Shown here piece by piece: positions 38,727-52,088 of a stretch of 64,000 nt of DNA. Within the stretch, counting starts at the first letter, position 1. Every line of letters starts with the position of its first letter. Both the position numbers and the translations under genes were made by a program. The notes below the pieces were generated by a model. It saw only the letters and a list, made by a program, of their open reading frames with translations. It was not told where the DNA came from and did not search any database. The DNA is from Cyanoderma ruficeps. Its lineage: Eukaryota > Chordata > Aves > Passeriformes > Timaliidae. Where the stretch lies: positions 17,519,003 to 17,583,002 of the forward strand of contig VZDJ01007753.1 in assembly GCA_008694505.1 (NCBI GenBank), given 5' to 3'.

Positions 38727-38936
38727 TCTAGTGCCTGGCACATGCCCTACAAACTCATAACATAATTCATCAAAGGGGGAAGAAAAGGCATTTCCCCATG
38801 TACCATCTTTGAACCCACCCAGGATTTTAGAAAGGTTACAGTGTATCTGCAGCTCAGGCAATTCACACGGCCCCATCACTTTAGGTAAGGCTTCTGCCAA
38901 CTTCTTCCAAAACATATCAGCATCATGTTGCACACT
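38727..38936 (-). other. unassigned exon-like open segment
   Basis: This 210-nt minus-strand stretch is open in one frame (70 codons). It is bounded by an acceptor-like TTTATCTAG and a donor-like ACTAGA|GTAAGC, and would be phase 0 at both ends. The peptide, for example VQHDADMFWKKLAEALP, then LQIHCNLSKILGGFKDGTWG, then SSPFDELCYEFVGHVPGT, has a varied, protein-like composition without low complexity. I do not recognise it. It cannot add to SIPA1L1 protein through the known first coding exon, because a stop precedes that ATG. It could be an exon of an unannotated transcript, a remnant of a mobile element or pseudogene, or a chance open frame, since runs of 70 codons are expected several times in 64 kb. 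Confidence 0.2.
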
Positions 38937-41900
38937 CTAGATAAAGTACAACATATTTAAATAATGAAAAAGGTAAGACAGCATCTGTAATTGTGACCCT
39001 TAAAGATACTTTAGCAAGCGTAGCTCAGACAGAAAAGTGCTAGTAACAAATACAACCTTGAAACATAAGAGACAACTATTAATAGAAGGCTCATCTACAG
39101 TCTTGCTTTACATAATACAGAAAATTGCGGTAAAAATCAAAGTTCACTAACATCAACAATGTACTTGAGAGTTCCATCTCAGCTGATGATAAGCACGAAA
39201 AATTCTCAGAATTTTTTAAGTGTTTTGTCTCTAGGAGAGTCTATTCCTCAGCCCTTTGAAAGCAGCATTAATGACAATGCGACATGACCAAGGAGAATTT
39301 GCTCCTGCCCATTGACTACTATAGTAGTTATCGTTTTCTTCCTGTCTTCTTGAAGACCACAGTGAAAACAAACCCAGTGACACTGTGGCAAAACAACACC
39401 CAACCCTAAACCTAAGGAAAATGCACAAATTCTGGAAAAATGCACAATTCTGCAAAACTGAGATCACACATACACTCACAATTTACGCTCACTATGACGC
39501 TACTTATCCTTCAAGGAGATACTTGCAAAAAGTGACTCAGGTGTGACTAAGAGACCAAGGTTTACTAATACATTTCTAAATATTTTTCAGTTTTTCTATC
39601 TTTTGACCGAGATGTTGTGTCATTGGACCTAGAACTGAAGAACAGAAAGCATCAGACATCCCCCATCTCTGGGGCTTACAAGATTACAAACACTGTCTCC
39701 TCAGCAGTTAAGCCAGACAATCTTTAACCATTGACAAATACCTATGCATAACATTTATTTCACATTTTGTCAAAAACTATTAATTAGGCAGAGTTCTGGA
39801 TACCTTTCTAGATCGGCCAGATAGTACCTTCTATACCTTTTAAAAGCTAGCATTTTGAGCTTTTTTTGGTAGCACATCTAGATTACAAATAAGTGACGGA
39901 TGGAGGGAAGCTACTGTTTAACTTGATACCTGTTTGGTGGTCCAGACAATTATACAGACATGAAACTACATCAGGTAAATTGAGCAAAGCCCACAAACTA
40001 TTAAGGATGTCACTCATTCTATTAAACTGCTACTTGGTAACAAACATTCTTTCAAATTACTACCAGTGATCCAATATCCCCACAGGCACAACCCTACAAA
40101 GCAGTTTTTTTCAAAGAACTAAGGTGATTCTCAAAGCTCTCAGAAATCAGTGTACCAAGAAATTACGCCAAGCAAAACCAAAACCATTTCTGCTCATCAC
40201 AGAATCATGGAAGATACCGTCCTGTCAGACCACTTACAGACAACATGTTCCAGATTACACACCAGTATCTATCTCTCCTATCACTTGGAAAGAGATTGAA
40301 TTTTTCATTTAATTACATTTCAAACATGAGGTCCTTAACCATTTAACTGTTTTTAGGGAAGCATTTACAGTCAACACCAAGAGGTCATCATCACCTACTT
40401 CTTAATACAACCATTGGCAAAAAAGGGTTAAGCCACTTAAACTCTGAACTGGACCATATAGGCTCCCTGAAAGCCCTCGAATTGGATAATCCAACTCCAG
40501 TACTATCCTATCTTACTTTATCCTATTAAGTGATCAAGAAACCAAGACAATTCTAAAATATCATTAAATGATTAATAGAGTATAGCACTCAAGAGTATAA
40601 ACAGATTTTTGTCCAGGAAATATACTATTTAGTAGAGGTCCAAAGGATTCCTGTATCAGATTAAGAGACATTTCAGCAACAATTTCCAGGTGACCCCTAA
40701 TTTTCTTAATTTGCTAGAATATCTTCATACAAATATGAAGAGAACTGTCCATAGCCTAATGCAGCAGAAGGTGGGAAAAGTCATTAAGTTCAGCTATACT
40801 TGTTAGTCAAACACTAGCATTGAATTTGCTGAAAAAAAATCAGTAAAAATTGATTTGTTCTACTGTTAAAAATAAAAAATATGGAACAACATGTCAATTT
40901 TTATTAACTGCAGAAGTTTCCCTAATGATCAGAAGAAAATCCAGTATGTTATTTAGATTCTCACATATTAAACAGCCTGGCTGATTTACTTTGCTGGCAG
41001 CATAGACAAGGAGGGTCTTCTCCAAGACAAGCCAAATCTTTGAAATGGAGACTGAAGTGTCTGCTAAACAACAAAACAGATTTCCTGGGGCAGGCACATC
41101 TTATTTAGGCATGTAATTTAAATTTCTATTCGTGAAATACTGGAAAGTTTATTACCAAAGATGAATACAGGAGGATATGCTTCCAAGAACCTTAATGTCT
41201 CACAAGCTTTAAGGACATTAAACAACAGATTTTTCTAAAGCTGTATTAATAAAGCAAGAGTTGCATAACTGGCTTGTCTACATCAGGGCTGAAATGCGGG
41301 ATTCAAGTATACTTAAGAGCATATCAAAGAGACGAGAGAAATTCTTCTGAGATGGAAAGAAGGTGAAAATTCCTGTGATTCATTTGAAGCAAAGGACATT
41401 TCTTCAAACCACAAAAGAAGAGTGAGCCCCCATAAACTCAAAGTCACCCATCTGAATTAAAACCAGTTTCATTAAATTCCAATGGAAGTCCTTCAGAACA
41501 ACTAGAAAGGAAACAGAGTTAGCTGGATGTTTCAGCCAGCACCGTGCAAAGACACTATGGTCCTGTGAGGTATCAGAGAAGTTGACAGCTCCTCCTACAC
41601 AAAAATAAAGTCCTGAGGAGAGGAGGTGACAGGGCAAACACCTCCCATCAGCCTGGAGGGAGATTGGAGCTGCAGGGGTTCCCATGAAATTTCTCATACT
41701 CTCTCTCATACTGGAGTACCAGATCAAAATCAGAAACTTCAACAAACCACCAACTCAAAGGACACTGAAGTATGAGGGGGACAAAAAAAGGCTGATTTGA
41801 GGTATATAAAAATACTCATATTGGTCTCTTCCTAGGACATCATGAGTAGTTACAACCCTGTTTAGAAAACTCAAGCTGCGACTCTGTTCTACACCTTTTT

Positions 41901-44900
41901 GCTCATTGCAAAGACCTCTCAACCCAGATCACACTGATTTCCCGCATCACACTGATGCACAGATTTGGGAATATTTTAATCTGACACAGTGCAAGGGTTC
42001 TGAAACTAACACCTTCTCTATCAATAAGCAGTTACACAGACAACCACAGTATTGTTAATGTTAAAAAAACCAACCAATCCATATTATCAGAACAATGATG
42101 ACATTTAGCACAGCAAGGCAGGAATAGAAATTGCTTTCAAATCCATCAGCACAAATGTTTCTTTTAACTGATGCCAAATTACCAACAGTTTACATCAATA
42201 ATTACTATAGAAAAGAATCTGAGCACAAAACAAAAGTTTATGATCAACACTTGAAATATAACACAGCATACCATACACTAGTTTACTGATTTTTCAAAAC
42301 ATGCATAGGACACAAGCAAAGCACAACACAGTCCTTTTAAGAAAAGTCATCACAGATCAGCTCAGACAGCTGATGTTCCAAGTGGGCAGCTGAATCCATT
42401 CAAACACTGAGCAAATATCAGGGTATGTAACTCTACACCGTGCAAAAGTCCTGAGCAGAAGCAGGACATAAAAGCACATAAAGCACAAAAAAATGGAAAA
42501 ACAAGCAGAGTGTTTCAAAGAGAAATGCAGAAAGCCATGGTAAAGGGCACGTAAAATTGACACCATAACACAGAACAGCATGGAAGTATGTCCAAAGCAG
42601 CAGACTTAACCAGGGATACTTCTCTGTTTTAACTGACATAGCTATCTCACAGCAGAAAATGATAAATGAGCTGGGAGGCTATTTATTTAGCAGATACAGC
42701 ATTACTTCCATGCCAATGTGACATACTGTACCCTGGCTGTAGCTGCCTTCCAAGACTTTTCCATGCAACATGAGCTATACTAAAACAATCCATATGCATC
42801 AGAAAAAGAGTGGCCATAGGAAACTGAGACATGTTCAGGGTGAGACTAAAGTTCCACAAGTGACTTGTACAGCAGAAGAGACGTAGAGGTAAATGCCTTA
42901 CAGTTATTTTCAGCATCTGCACCTCAAAACCATAAAATCAATAGAGTTAACTGTGAAGCAACCAAAACTTCAAATACGCACTTCTGTTTAAAACTAAGAT
43001 TCCACTTGAAAGCCCAAGGTGAGACATGTTTGCATGCCTACGTAGCTTTGTGAATTGCCAAACACATCAAAACTTTAAGCAAACATTTTATGGACAGCTC
43101 ATCATGACGGGTCTTCTGAAGAACACATGATCAACCTTAAAAGCTGGGATACCAGCACCATCTATCATGAAGACCATCACAAACTTCAACTATAATGAGG
43201 TTCTGTCGGAAACTAACTTCCAGTCTGAGCAGACATGCTTAAAAATTCTTGTTCATTAAAGGAACATGTCACAGTAAGAGCAGTTGAAAAAATACTCTCT
43301 ACACATTATTCTTGTCACTTCCCATTTTCCTGCACACCACATACTGACACTTATTGCAACACCTGGGAAAAGACTAGGCACGTGACAAATCTAATAATTG
43401 AAGATGTCAATTTGAGAACCTTCAGAAAAAAGCTATTTACATTATAACTATCAGAGACATAATATCTACAATTATATGTCTGCACAGATATATCTATATA
43501 GATAATACTCTTGCAGCTGTTAGATCAATTATCTACTTGCAGGAAGATATCCTACATAACTCACTGGACACCTGAAAGAACATTTCCACCAGGAGGTAGG
43601 ACTTGAACATCACCATACAGCAACCACTGTACAACAATTTCAGTACCGTATTGGCAAAGACTTCCAAAAAAGTAATGAATAATATATCACAAAAAGGGGA
43701 AAAGGTGGCAGATTTCACTATATATAAAACCTACTGCACAAAGCCAATTTAAGAATGTCTCTAATAAATACATACATAGAAGTACGGTAAAGTTACTGTA
43801 GGTATTAAAGTAAAATAGAATCCCCCAAAACTGGTAAGCATCTTTAAAATTCAGCCTTCTACAGAAGTGTTTTTTCAAGGAGAAGGGTCTGAGAAATAAA
43901 TCCATGCAATTAACTAGGAAACTAAGTAATTTCATTCATATGCACCTTCATTTTGGCAGTATGTCAGGATTATAGTTGTGCATAAAAAGATCAATTAAAA
44001 GTTCTCACACGGATCGTAATTTTTTATTATGCCATTTAAATTCTAACAAGCAACTGTCACTTTTCATTCCTACACTGTGCGGTGAATTTTACTGTGCATA
44101 AAAACTGCATGAAAAGACCAAGTTCCAATGCCAGTACTACTGTGCTGAATCTCCTTGCAGAAGAATTGCCTCTGCAGTATTATCATTAAAGTCATCATTT
44201 AATTTATTACTAAAGCACATGTCTTCAGGAATTAAACTATTTACTGCACTGCTCCTCACAACCACCAATGAGAATGACAGTAAAAGAAAATCAGGACACC
44301 ACTTTTAAAGACATCTCTGTATTAAACTAAGAGCTCATTAGATATCAAAAAAGTCAAATATTATTTCACAAGAGAACTTCAATGTCAATAAGAAGCTTGA
44401 ATTGTTTTAAATGAAAGCAAAAAAAAATATTTTGCAGAAAAAAATTTTGAATGCTTCAAGCTCCACAGGGAAACTGCATATACAAAACTCTGAAAACAGC
44501 AACTTTTGTAGGGGTTTTATTGAATAGAGAGGAACCATATTAATAAAAGGATTATCCTATATGTCAGAGAAATGCATTATTAGATTTTTTTAAAAGATGT
44601 TTTTGATTGTTACTACTGTTTGGAGTCTGATGTTACCGTCCAATTTAGAAACGGACTTAGACCAAACAATTTTTAAAGCTGCACAATCCACAAAACATCA
44701 AATACTTTTTTTAGCCCACGATGCTTAAAATACACCAAAATCCACCTTCCCTGTTACCAAAAATACTTTCCAAGCCTTTGGAGTGTGAAGCATAGGGGAG
44801 GCAGCAGCTGGAGGCTGGGAGACAGCTGCGCATCTGCTGGAATTGATTTCCTTAACACCACGACATAACACGTGCCATCCATTAGACAGATTATTCACTT

Positions 44901-46423
44901 TACAGAAGTAATGCAATTTGCTTGCTAGAATCTACCGTTTTCAAATGCTGGAAACTCTTGCTCCTGAGGCATGTGCTATCTTCAGCAGGGGGAACTAAAA
45001 AACCCCAAGCATGAACATTAAGCTTCTTTAAGCTGCACTAAAAAAGTTCTGCAAACACACTTTCACCAGTGCAACCTGTAGGGCTACCAGTAAGTAATCA
45101 TAATAGCACCATGCCCCTGAGCTAAAAGCAGAAAATGAGAATGCCATGTCCCCACAGGGAAACAACTGTCATTCATTTTTTTAAAAAATTTCATGATGCA
45201 CAGATGTAGATCTTAACACTTCTCTGTAGGTAAACAAAGGAATAAACAAATGTAGATCAAGGAATTATGTTTTCTCCATTGTCTATTCATATGAGAGACA
45301 CCATATCTAATGAAGGCCTGATGGCAAAAAAAGACATTGGTGAATGCTAAATAGCCAAGGGATAGCTTTTAGAGCTTTTTATTCAATGTTTTATTGAAAT
45401 ATTTATTTTGAAAATTAAGGGAAGAAACAAATAGTTCCCTAATTTTGTTGTAAAGATGAGAACTAATGAGAGCAACATGTGGCATGCCTCTTGAATATCA
45501 CAGTGCAGTTAAAACAGCTCTTTGCAGGTTAAGCAGGTGTAAAAAGTCATAAGCATCTGACTAACTTAATGGGAAACAGACTCCTGGAACCAGTGCAAAT
45601 ACTACAAGGTTTTGAGACCCATCAACGCACCTCAGTCTTGACCTGCCCATAGTCACCTTCTGGATTTGGCATCACTAACTTAATTCCCCAAACTGCAAAA
45701 GGTTTGTACTACTAGAATACTCTTGTTTCCTTTTTAGAACCATTCCATTAAGAAATTGGTAAAAAGATTTCAGCTGCAGCCATTTTTCCCCCTTTAGATG
45801 AGTGACAACATTACCAAGAAAATTTTCTTTGCCAGACCTCTTAAACAACACATTAAAGATTAGTTTTAAAGTTTCATAGAATGTTTACAAAGATTATTGA
45901 TAAAAGCTTAAAATGCATTTTCATTTAGCCATTAAAAAAGCAAATAGTATTTATTATACATTAAGCACTACAATGCCCGGAGGTTTCTGCTTGGAGCTCT
46001 CACAAGTAAATGCAACTGATAAAATGAATATGACTTGTTAGCTAAGGAAGAAGCATTGGATAGGGAAATGTTTCATCCTCCCTGGGATGCAGCACTGTAT
46101 CACGCTTCTGCTCTTTCTACTTACAGATAATTGGTTCCTGGGAGGATGATGTTTAATTAGCACCAGAGACATCCACTCCTTTTACAAACTGAATAATGCA
46201 AACAGCACAGGTAACCTTATACATGGAGTGCCATAAAGGCGGTTTCTTCATTGCACAGTAAAAAAAAGTCTCAAGGACAAAAGTAGATGTAGATGCTGTG
46301 TCCCCACAGTCAGGACCAGATTCAAGACCATGAAGAGACTGTATCCTATTACTTAACAATTTTATTTCCCAGGCATTTTTAATAGCATTGACTCACACCA
46401 CTGTATTTCCTTGAATACCTAAA

Positions 46424-46744
46424 ACTACCTCAAAGGAGGTTGTAGCGAAGTGGGGGGTGGCCTCTTTTCCACAGTAACAAGCAACAGGACAAGAGGAAGT
46501 GACTTCAAGTTGTACCAGTTGCTTAGGCTGGACATTAAGAAAAACATTGTCTCTGTAAGGATTGACAAGCATTGGAACAGGCTGCCCAGAGAAGTGGTGT
46601 AGTCACCATCCATGGAGCTATTTAAAAGATGTGTAGATGAAGCACTTGGGGATGTGGCTTACTGACAAACTTGGCAGTATTAGGTTAAGAGTTGGACCCA
46701 ATTAACTTGGCAGTCTTTTCCAACAAACAATTGTATGAATCTAT
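46424..46744 (+). mobile_element. CR1 LINE 3' end
   Basis: This is the 3' part of a CR1 copy on the plus strand. Blocks include ACAAGCAACAGGACAAGAGG, GGCTGGACATTAAGAAAAAC, CATTGGAACAGGCTGCCCAG, GTGGTGTAGTCACCATCCATG, GTGTAGATGAAGCACTTGGG and the tail TCTTTTCCAACAAACAATTG, ending in TATGAATCTAT near the ATTCTATG-type CR1 terminus. It is about 320 bp, 5'-truncated and diverged. Its orientation is opposite to SIPA1L1. Confidence 0.92.
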
Positions 46745-48138
46745 ATCCACAGGCAGCATTTCTGAGAAGATGACAGCGCTGGAGGTGAGAAGTGCATCAG
46801 CCACATCAGCATGACTCTGAAATGCTCCTGGATGTGAAACAGAAGTCCCCATGTAAAGTATAAAATGTAATCAGGTGGAAAGCACTGCTGCCTTCCCTCT
46901 TCTCTCAGACAGAAGATGAAAGCTTGTGCAAAGGCACACAATTTTTCACAAAAGACAAGGAAAAGCATTAGGCCTATACTGTCACAGCTACTGCGTATGT
47001 TAAACATACCACTTACAGAGACACCTCCTTTCTACCCTGTTTTGTGGGGGAGTGCATAACCACCTTCCAAGCTTTGGAGATTAAGCACTGCATGCAGCTC
47101 TGACACCAGAGGGCAGGTGAGCCGGGACCTGCAAACACACAAAGACAGGAGAGAGCAGCTCAGAAGGTACAGCCCCATTTGGAGACTGCTGATGTGTTAC
47201 TACACAAGTAGCAATGATTATTCAGAGTACCAAATTTCATTCAGCCATATGACACTTACATGCAGGCAAGAGCAGAAATCTCTCTCACATCAGAGAAAAA
47301 AAGTCAGAAGACTGCTTAATACACACCCTTTGAGGGGACCACAGCATTTTGCTATAGCCAGATCTCTACTATTTTGATTACTAAACCTATCATAGACACT
47401 AATTCCTCTGACTTTATAACAAAATACACACCACAATTAAGTCCTTCCCTTAGGCAAGATGTGTGCAATTTTAGATTCCCTATGCAACAACCTCGAGGAT
47501 AAAATCATTAAAGAACTACATGTAGGAAGGGTTGTCTGCACAAGGTTTAACAAGTTAAACGCTCACAGCAGCCAACCATGCCTTTAATGAAACTTGGTGT
47601 CAGTACCGTATGAGAGAACTGAAGAGACAGAACTCATCTCATCTATGTAAAAAATTGTGTTTATCGTTCCTTAAAATAAAACTGATTCTCAGAAATGCAT
47701 AATTTTCTTTAAGAAAAGTTTTAAATACAAGTGGACATTAAACAACTGCAATCATGCCTAAATCAAAATTATTTAGATATGTTTCATTATACATGCAAGG
47801 AAAAAATATAATAATGTAACACGTTCATATTGATTTAGCTGGCCACAAGCATTTTGCTCAGTTTTCAATACTGAATAGCAGCTAATGAATCTCTCCTGAC
47901 AGTTGATCAATTTAATTTCATTTTGAAATTCCTCTTTAGCTTTGAGGTTTGGCTGCAAAAAAAAAAAATCTTCACTTTGCTCTCTACAGCAGAGTTGAGA
48001 AAGTATGTCTCCATAATTTGAAGTGCTCACTGAAGCTCTCTCTGCACTCAGATACCAACAGGAGAAAACCCTATATTCTTCCCATTAGTTGACCCTTAGT
48101 CTACCCCTGAGACTTTCACCTTTTCCACACATATAAAG
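46745..48138 (-). other. SIPA1L1: SIPA1L1 5' intron between two CR1 copies
   Basis: About 1.4 kb. No gene or repeat family was recognised. A less AT-rich patch with CAGGTGAGC at 47116 looks like a plus-strand donor site, but no transcript is supported on that strand. Confidence 0.6.
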
Positions 48139-48371
48139 TCAAAGTCATTGAATGGTCTGGGCTGGGAGGGACATTAAAGATGGCCTAGTCCAACACCACT
48201 GTCATGGGTAGAGACACCCTCCACAAGACCAGTTTGCTCAAAGCTCCATCCAACCCAGCCCTGAACGTTTCCCAGAATGGAACACCCACAACGTCTCTGG
48301 GCAACCTGTTCCAGTGCCTCACCACCCTCACAGGACAGAATCTCTCCTAATCCATCATCCAAACCCAGCTT
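48139..48371 (-). mobile_element. CR1 LINE 3' end
   Basis: On the plus strand this reads as the complement of a CR1 3' UTR: AAGTCATTGAATGGTCTGGG, then CTCAAAGCTCCATCCAACCC, then ACAACGTCTCTGGGCAACCT, then GTTCCAGTGCCTCACCACCC. It is about 230 bp, 5'-truncated and diverged. It lies about 1.4 kb from, and inverted relative to, the copy at 46424-46744; the two belong to different regions and subtypes of CR1, so they are separate insertions. Its orientation is the same as SIPA1L1. Confidence 0.9.
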
Positions 48372-51300
48372 CTATGTCTGAAGCCATTACGTTTATGAGA
48401 AACAGCTTAATCGCTCCTATACACCAGGTAACGTAACCTGCAGTAATGTTTGTTACTATAACCCAAAGCTTTTGCATTTTCAGTCCCTTTTTGAACTTAC
48501 TCCAGCTTTTTTCTATTATCTTGATCCCAAGAATATGTTATTCAAGCAAAGACAGAACTCAAATCACCAAAGCAGTTCAGAGGCCTGCTACTTTAAGAAA
48601 TCAGCATGTTTAACTGAAAACCACAACTGGTGATAACTCCTAAAGACATCTGGTTTTCCACATCAATAAAAATCTCTTAACAGTTTTGTTTAGAGAAAAC
48701 CTTTGCAATTCATTGTGTTCTGTGACTGCTCAATAACAACAGTATTTTCAAATTCATTACAAATATTTTCATTAGCACAAAGCTTTCAGTTCACTTGCTT
48801 GTTTACATCAATGTTCAAATATCTTCATTGGTGACAGGATGAAATTAAGGTTTGACATGTTATGTTATTAAGTAAATGTAGGTGAGTCCTTACTAGAATA
48901 TTCAGTAAAACAAAACCTAGTGTCTTAAAAGTAAAAATCAGCAGGAAACCATCCCTAAAGAGACATGACAACTAAAAAGCATTTTAGAAAAGATATTTTA
49001 AACATATAAAAAAGGAAGGACTCTTCTACCAAAAAGTTCAAGATTGCATTGCATTTTGGGGTTGTTTTTTCTAGTGAAATTCTAAAAAAAACCCCATACT
49101 TCGCTGAGTTTTTCCAACTAAATCAGGTGTTCTATATATCTTTAAAAGTCACATTAGTGCCTGCTTATAAAGAAAATCCTCACTGATCTAAGGAAAAAAT
49201 AGTAAGTAGTATCACAGCTGGGGGATCCAACAATGCTATGGGTTGCTGGCTTCCCTAAACAAGAAGCTCTGAGGAAAACTGATTTCCAATAGACATATAG
49301 TTCATTGTTGACTGAGTCACAACATTATCCTGAAGTTGGAGCCAGTGGTTTTTACCCGTGTTCATTATACCTGTTCTTCCTCCAACATTACCAGGTTTGA
49401 ACTATAGTCCCTGCCAAGGGCTTCCACCTCAGATTCTCATCCACATGGTAGTATTTTTGGTTTCTGCTTGTCCTTCTCCTGAATTTTCAGATTCATAGTG
49501 AAATTCCCCATGAATTCCTGTTACATGCCCTACCAGCCCATTCAACCTGCCAGCCATACCGAAGGTGCACAAATGGCACTGTAACCACAACAACAGAGAT
49601 CAGCACATTCAGTGACAGCATGGGCATAAAAGTGAAATCACAACAGGGTTAAAATAAACAGAAGCTATAGAAAATCAACCAGAACCACAACCAATCTACA
49701 CCAATGTATGACTAGAATAAATCTTAGAGTTCCAACAGGACATACAGCAGCAAGTAGGTAATTTGCAACAAGCACACATGATAATCAGTCCTTCCTTTGG
49801 TCTGTAAGTCTGCTGCAATCCCATTCATCTAATTTTAACAATGCTCCACTAAAACATTCTGTAACTACCACTGTGATGCCACCACCAATATAGAAGTCCA
49901 TCTCTTGACTACTAAATCATGAGGTCTTTCACAAAACACAGGCATGTGTCCACAATTAGCAAAATTAGCCCACTCATCCGGCACCTTCAAGGGACTCCCT
50001 GCAACTACCAAGAACTCCTAAGCCTGTCTGAATCTGAGTACCTTTTGCAGGCAAAACAATCATATACAACACACATGCTGTTGTCAACTGAAGATCCCTA
50101 ATTTCCTACAAAGTTAACTTGTGGATTTCATACAATCTTACATCGCTTTCAGCATTCTAAGCAGAGAACATTCCTGAGTTGCTCAACATGGAAAATCTAT
50201 TAAATGAACACTCTCAACCCAAATAGCTATCTCAAGAATTAGATATGCAGATTCTTTAAACAAACAACTTCTCAGTAACATTTCAGGGTTTCTGATCCTG
50301 AGTAAAGAATTCTTGCAGACTTTGGAATAAACAGCATCTATTGCAAGGCACTTGGTCTCCCCTCCAAGCAGTTAAAAATGAAAGGAATGTTGTTTATCAT
50401 CCTAAAATAGCTCTCAGTTAAACACTGAAGTCATCACCATTGGTGAAAAAGACAATTTCAGTCACATGGCATTTCAATTTCATCTTTAAAATATTGCACA
50501 TTACACAGTTTCTTCCTGCCACTGTATTTTCAGGTTTGACATGCATTTAAAATTCCTCTTCCCATGATTTCTCAATTTCATAAAAATATCTCACATCTCC
50601 TTGGAAACCCGAACACAGCACAACAAAGACGGCTGGCTCTAATGCTTAGAAGCAGGTTAGAAAAACAACTGCATTCCCTTGCTAGATGGGATAGGGTTCA
50701 ACACTTCATTTCTCCTCACTAATGTATCTCACAAGAAGCTGTCCCTCTCCCAACTATTAAATTTCCTACTTGTCTTCTCAGCCACTCACCCAAACCCTAT
50801 CCATTTCTTCACTACTAACTTGTACTCACCTTGAGGTTTCATGTGTCAGGAGTTTTCTAAGTATCTATGCAGAATATTGCCAGCAATTTAAGGAGGCTGG
50901 CAATACCCAAGCAATACTCCACTAAGAAGTAACTCCCCCCTGCAAAACTCATAAGAATGAAGTGAATTAAAGCTCGTTTTGCAGAGGTATTTTTAATATT
51001 GATCTACATCAGCTGGTTTCTATACCAAGTGCTCTTGATCAGCACAAGATACCAAAAAACCCAACAGGTTTCTACTGTGTTCCATGTTCAGCTGTAGCTG
51101 TCACAACCCCTGGCTTGGCAATTGCTGTTTAGATAATAAAAGGCTGAGGCTACTACCAAAACCCAACATTTGACCACCACAGTTTAAGAATCTTTCAAGT
51201 ACTACCTTAGTTGCAGTAAGAAAAATGGAGAGTGCTGCTTCTCATTTTGGATGTAGGACTACCCAGGGAAGCACAGACATCCTCTGAGCCCCCCGAAAGG

Positions 51301-52044
51301 GGCTCTGCCCCCGCTACATAATTGCCTGCGGTAATGTTTCAGGTTTAGCTAACATTTCCCTTGCAAAGTCATCTTCACCATTACAACTCAAGTTAAAGAA
51401 AAAATTCTGAAGGTTTTCCTAAGAATTGTATTTTTTCAAAAGGCATAAAAGTCCTCTCTCCCAGGAACTAACAGTGTTTTCTCAGTTGAAACACAGTGAG
51501 ACATTGGAATCAGCCAGTTACTGCTGTTTTAAAAGCCTTACAGAGAGACATCCCAAGAATAACAAGCAGCATGGAAATATAAATATGAAGGGGAAAATCA
51601 AGAAGACTAAGATTTCCCCTGCCCTGCCAAGACAGAAAACGGCACACAAAAGGCAGGGAAGAATTTCCTCCCCAGAATACCAAAAGAACAAGAGATTATG
51701 TTAGGCCAAATGAAAGCTGACAAGTTTACCATCAACAAAAAGGGCTGCCTCTTCATACCTCTACCCAGGGAACATAATGCTAAGGGATATAAGACTGCAA
51801 GCCAAAAGTTCAGCAGCATTAAAGGGAAGAACAGAAGATAAAATTACATTGTAACAAAAAATATTTTAATAACAAAGAGTTAATAACAAAGACTAGATAA
51901 CAAAGTCTTTGAGTCTTTTGACACAAGTCAAACTAAGAGGATCACAGAGATACACCCCAGAGTATATTACTGTCATAACTGCCTATCATAGATTTTTTTT
52001 TGTGCATCATCATTCCAAGCATCTGTTACTATTCCTAATTAAAG
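48372..52044 (-). other. SIPA1L1: SIPA1L1 5' intron, no recognised genes
   Basis: AT-rich sequence. It contains the three-unit 14-bp tandem at 51866-51907. There is a good donor-like site on the gene strand at about 50829 (CTCAAG|GTGAGT) with an acceptor-like TTCTGCATAG only about 35 bases before it, too close to support an exon call. Confidence 0.6.
51866..51907. repeat. 14-bp tandem repeat, three units
   Basis: TTAATAACAAAGAG, TTAATAACAAAGAC and TAGATAACAAAGTC follow one another without gaps. The core ATAACAAAG is identical in all three. This is a short minisatellite-like array. Confidence 0.88.
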
Positions 52045-52088
52045 AACAGATGGTCTGACCTAATATGGCAATTCCTATGACCCTATAT
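52045..52088 (+). mobile_element. very old CR1-type 3' end remnant
   Basis: AACAGATGGTCTGACCTAAT, continuing ATGGCAATTCCTATGACCCT, resembles the tail of ancient CR1 elements found in reptiles and birds, which commonly read GGTCTGAxCxAxTATGGCxxTTCxTATGxTCxTA. Only the last 45 or so bases are recognisable. The element would be far older than the other CR1 copies here. The call is from memory of the family and needs alignment. Confidence 0.45.

Larger units (their letters stand above)
35593..46423 (-). other. SIPA1L1: SIPA1L1 5' intron, no recognised genes
   Basis: About 10.8 kb of AT-rich sequence. Notable small items are a CpG cluster at 36781-36845 (six CpGs in 65 bp), a 24-bp direct repeat at 37083-37130, a G-run cluster at 37537-37554, a pyrimidine tract at 37655-37692 and an unassigned exon-like open segment at 38727-38936. 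I recognised no mobile element in this interval. Confidence 0.55.

Noticed and set aside
40196..40312. CR1-like start CACAGAATCATGGAAG
   Set aside because: The similarity to the complement of a CR1 3' end stops after about 16 bases and the expected GGGACCTTAAAGATCATC-type sequence does not follow.
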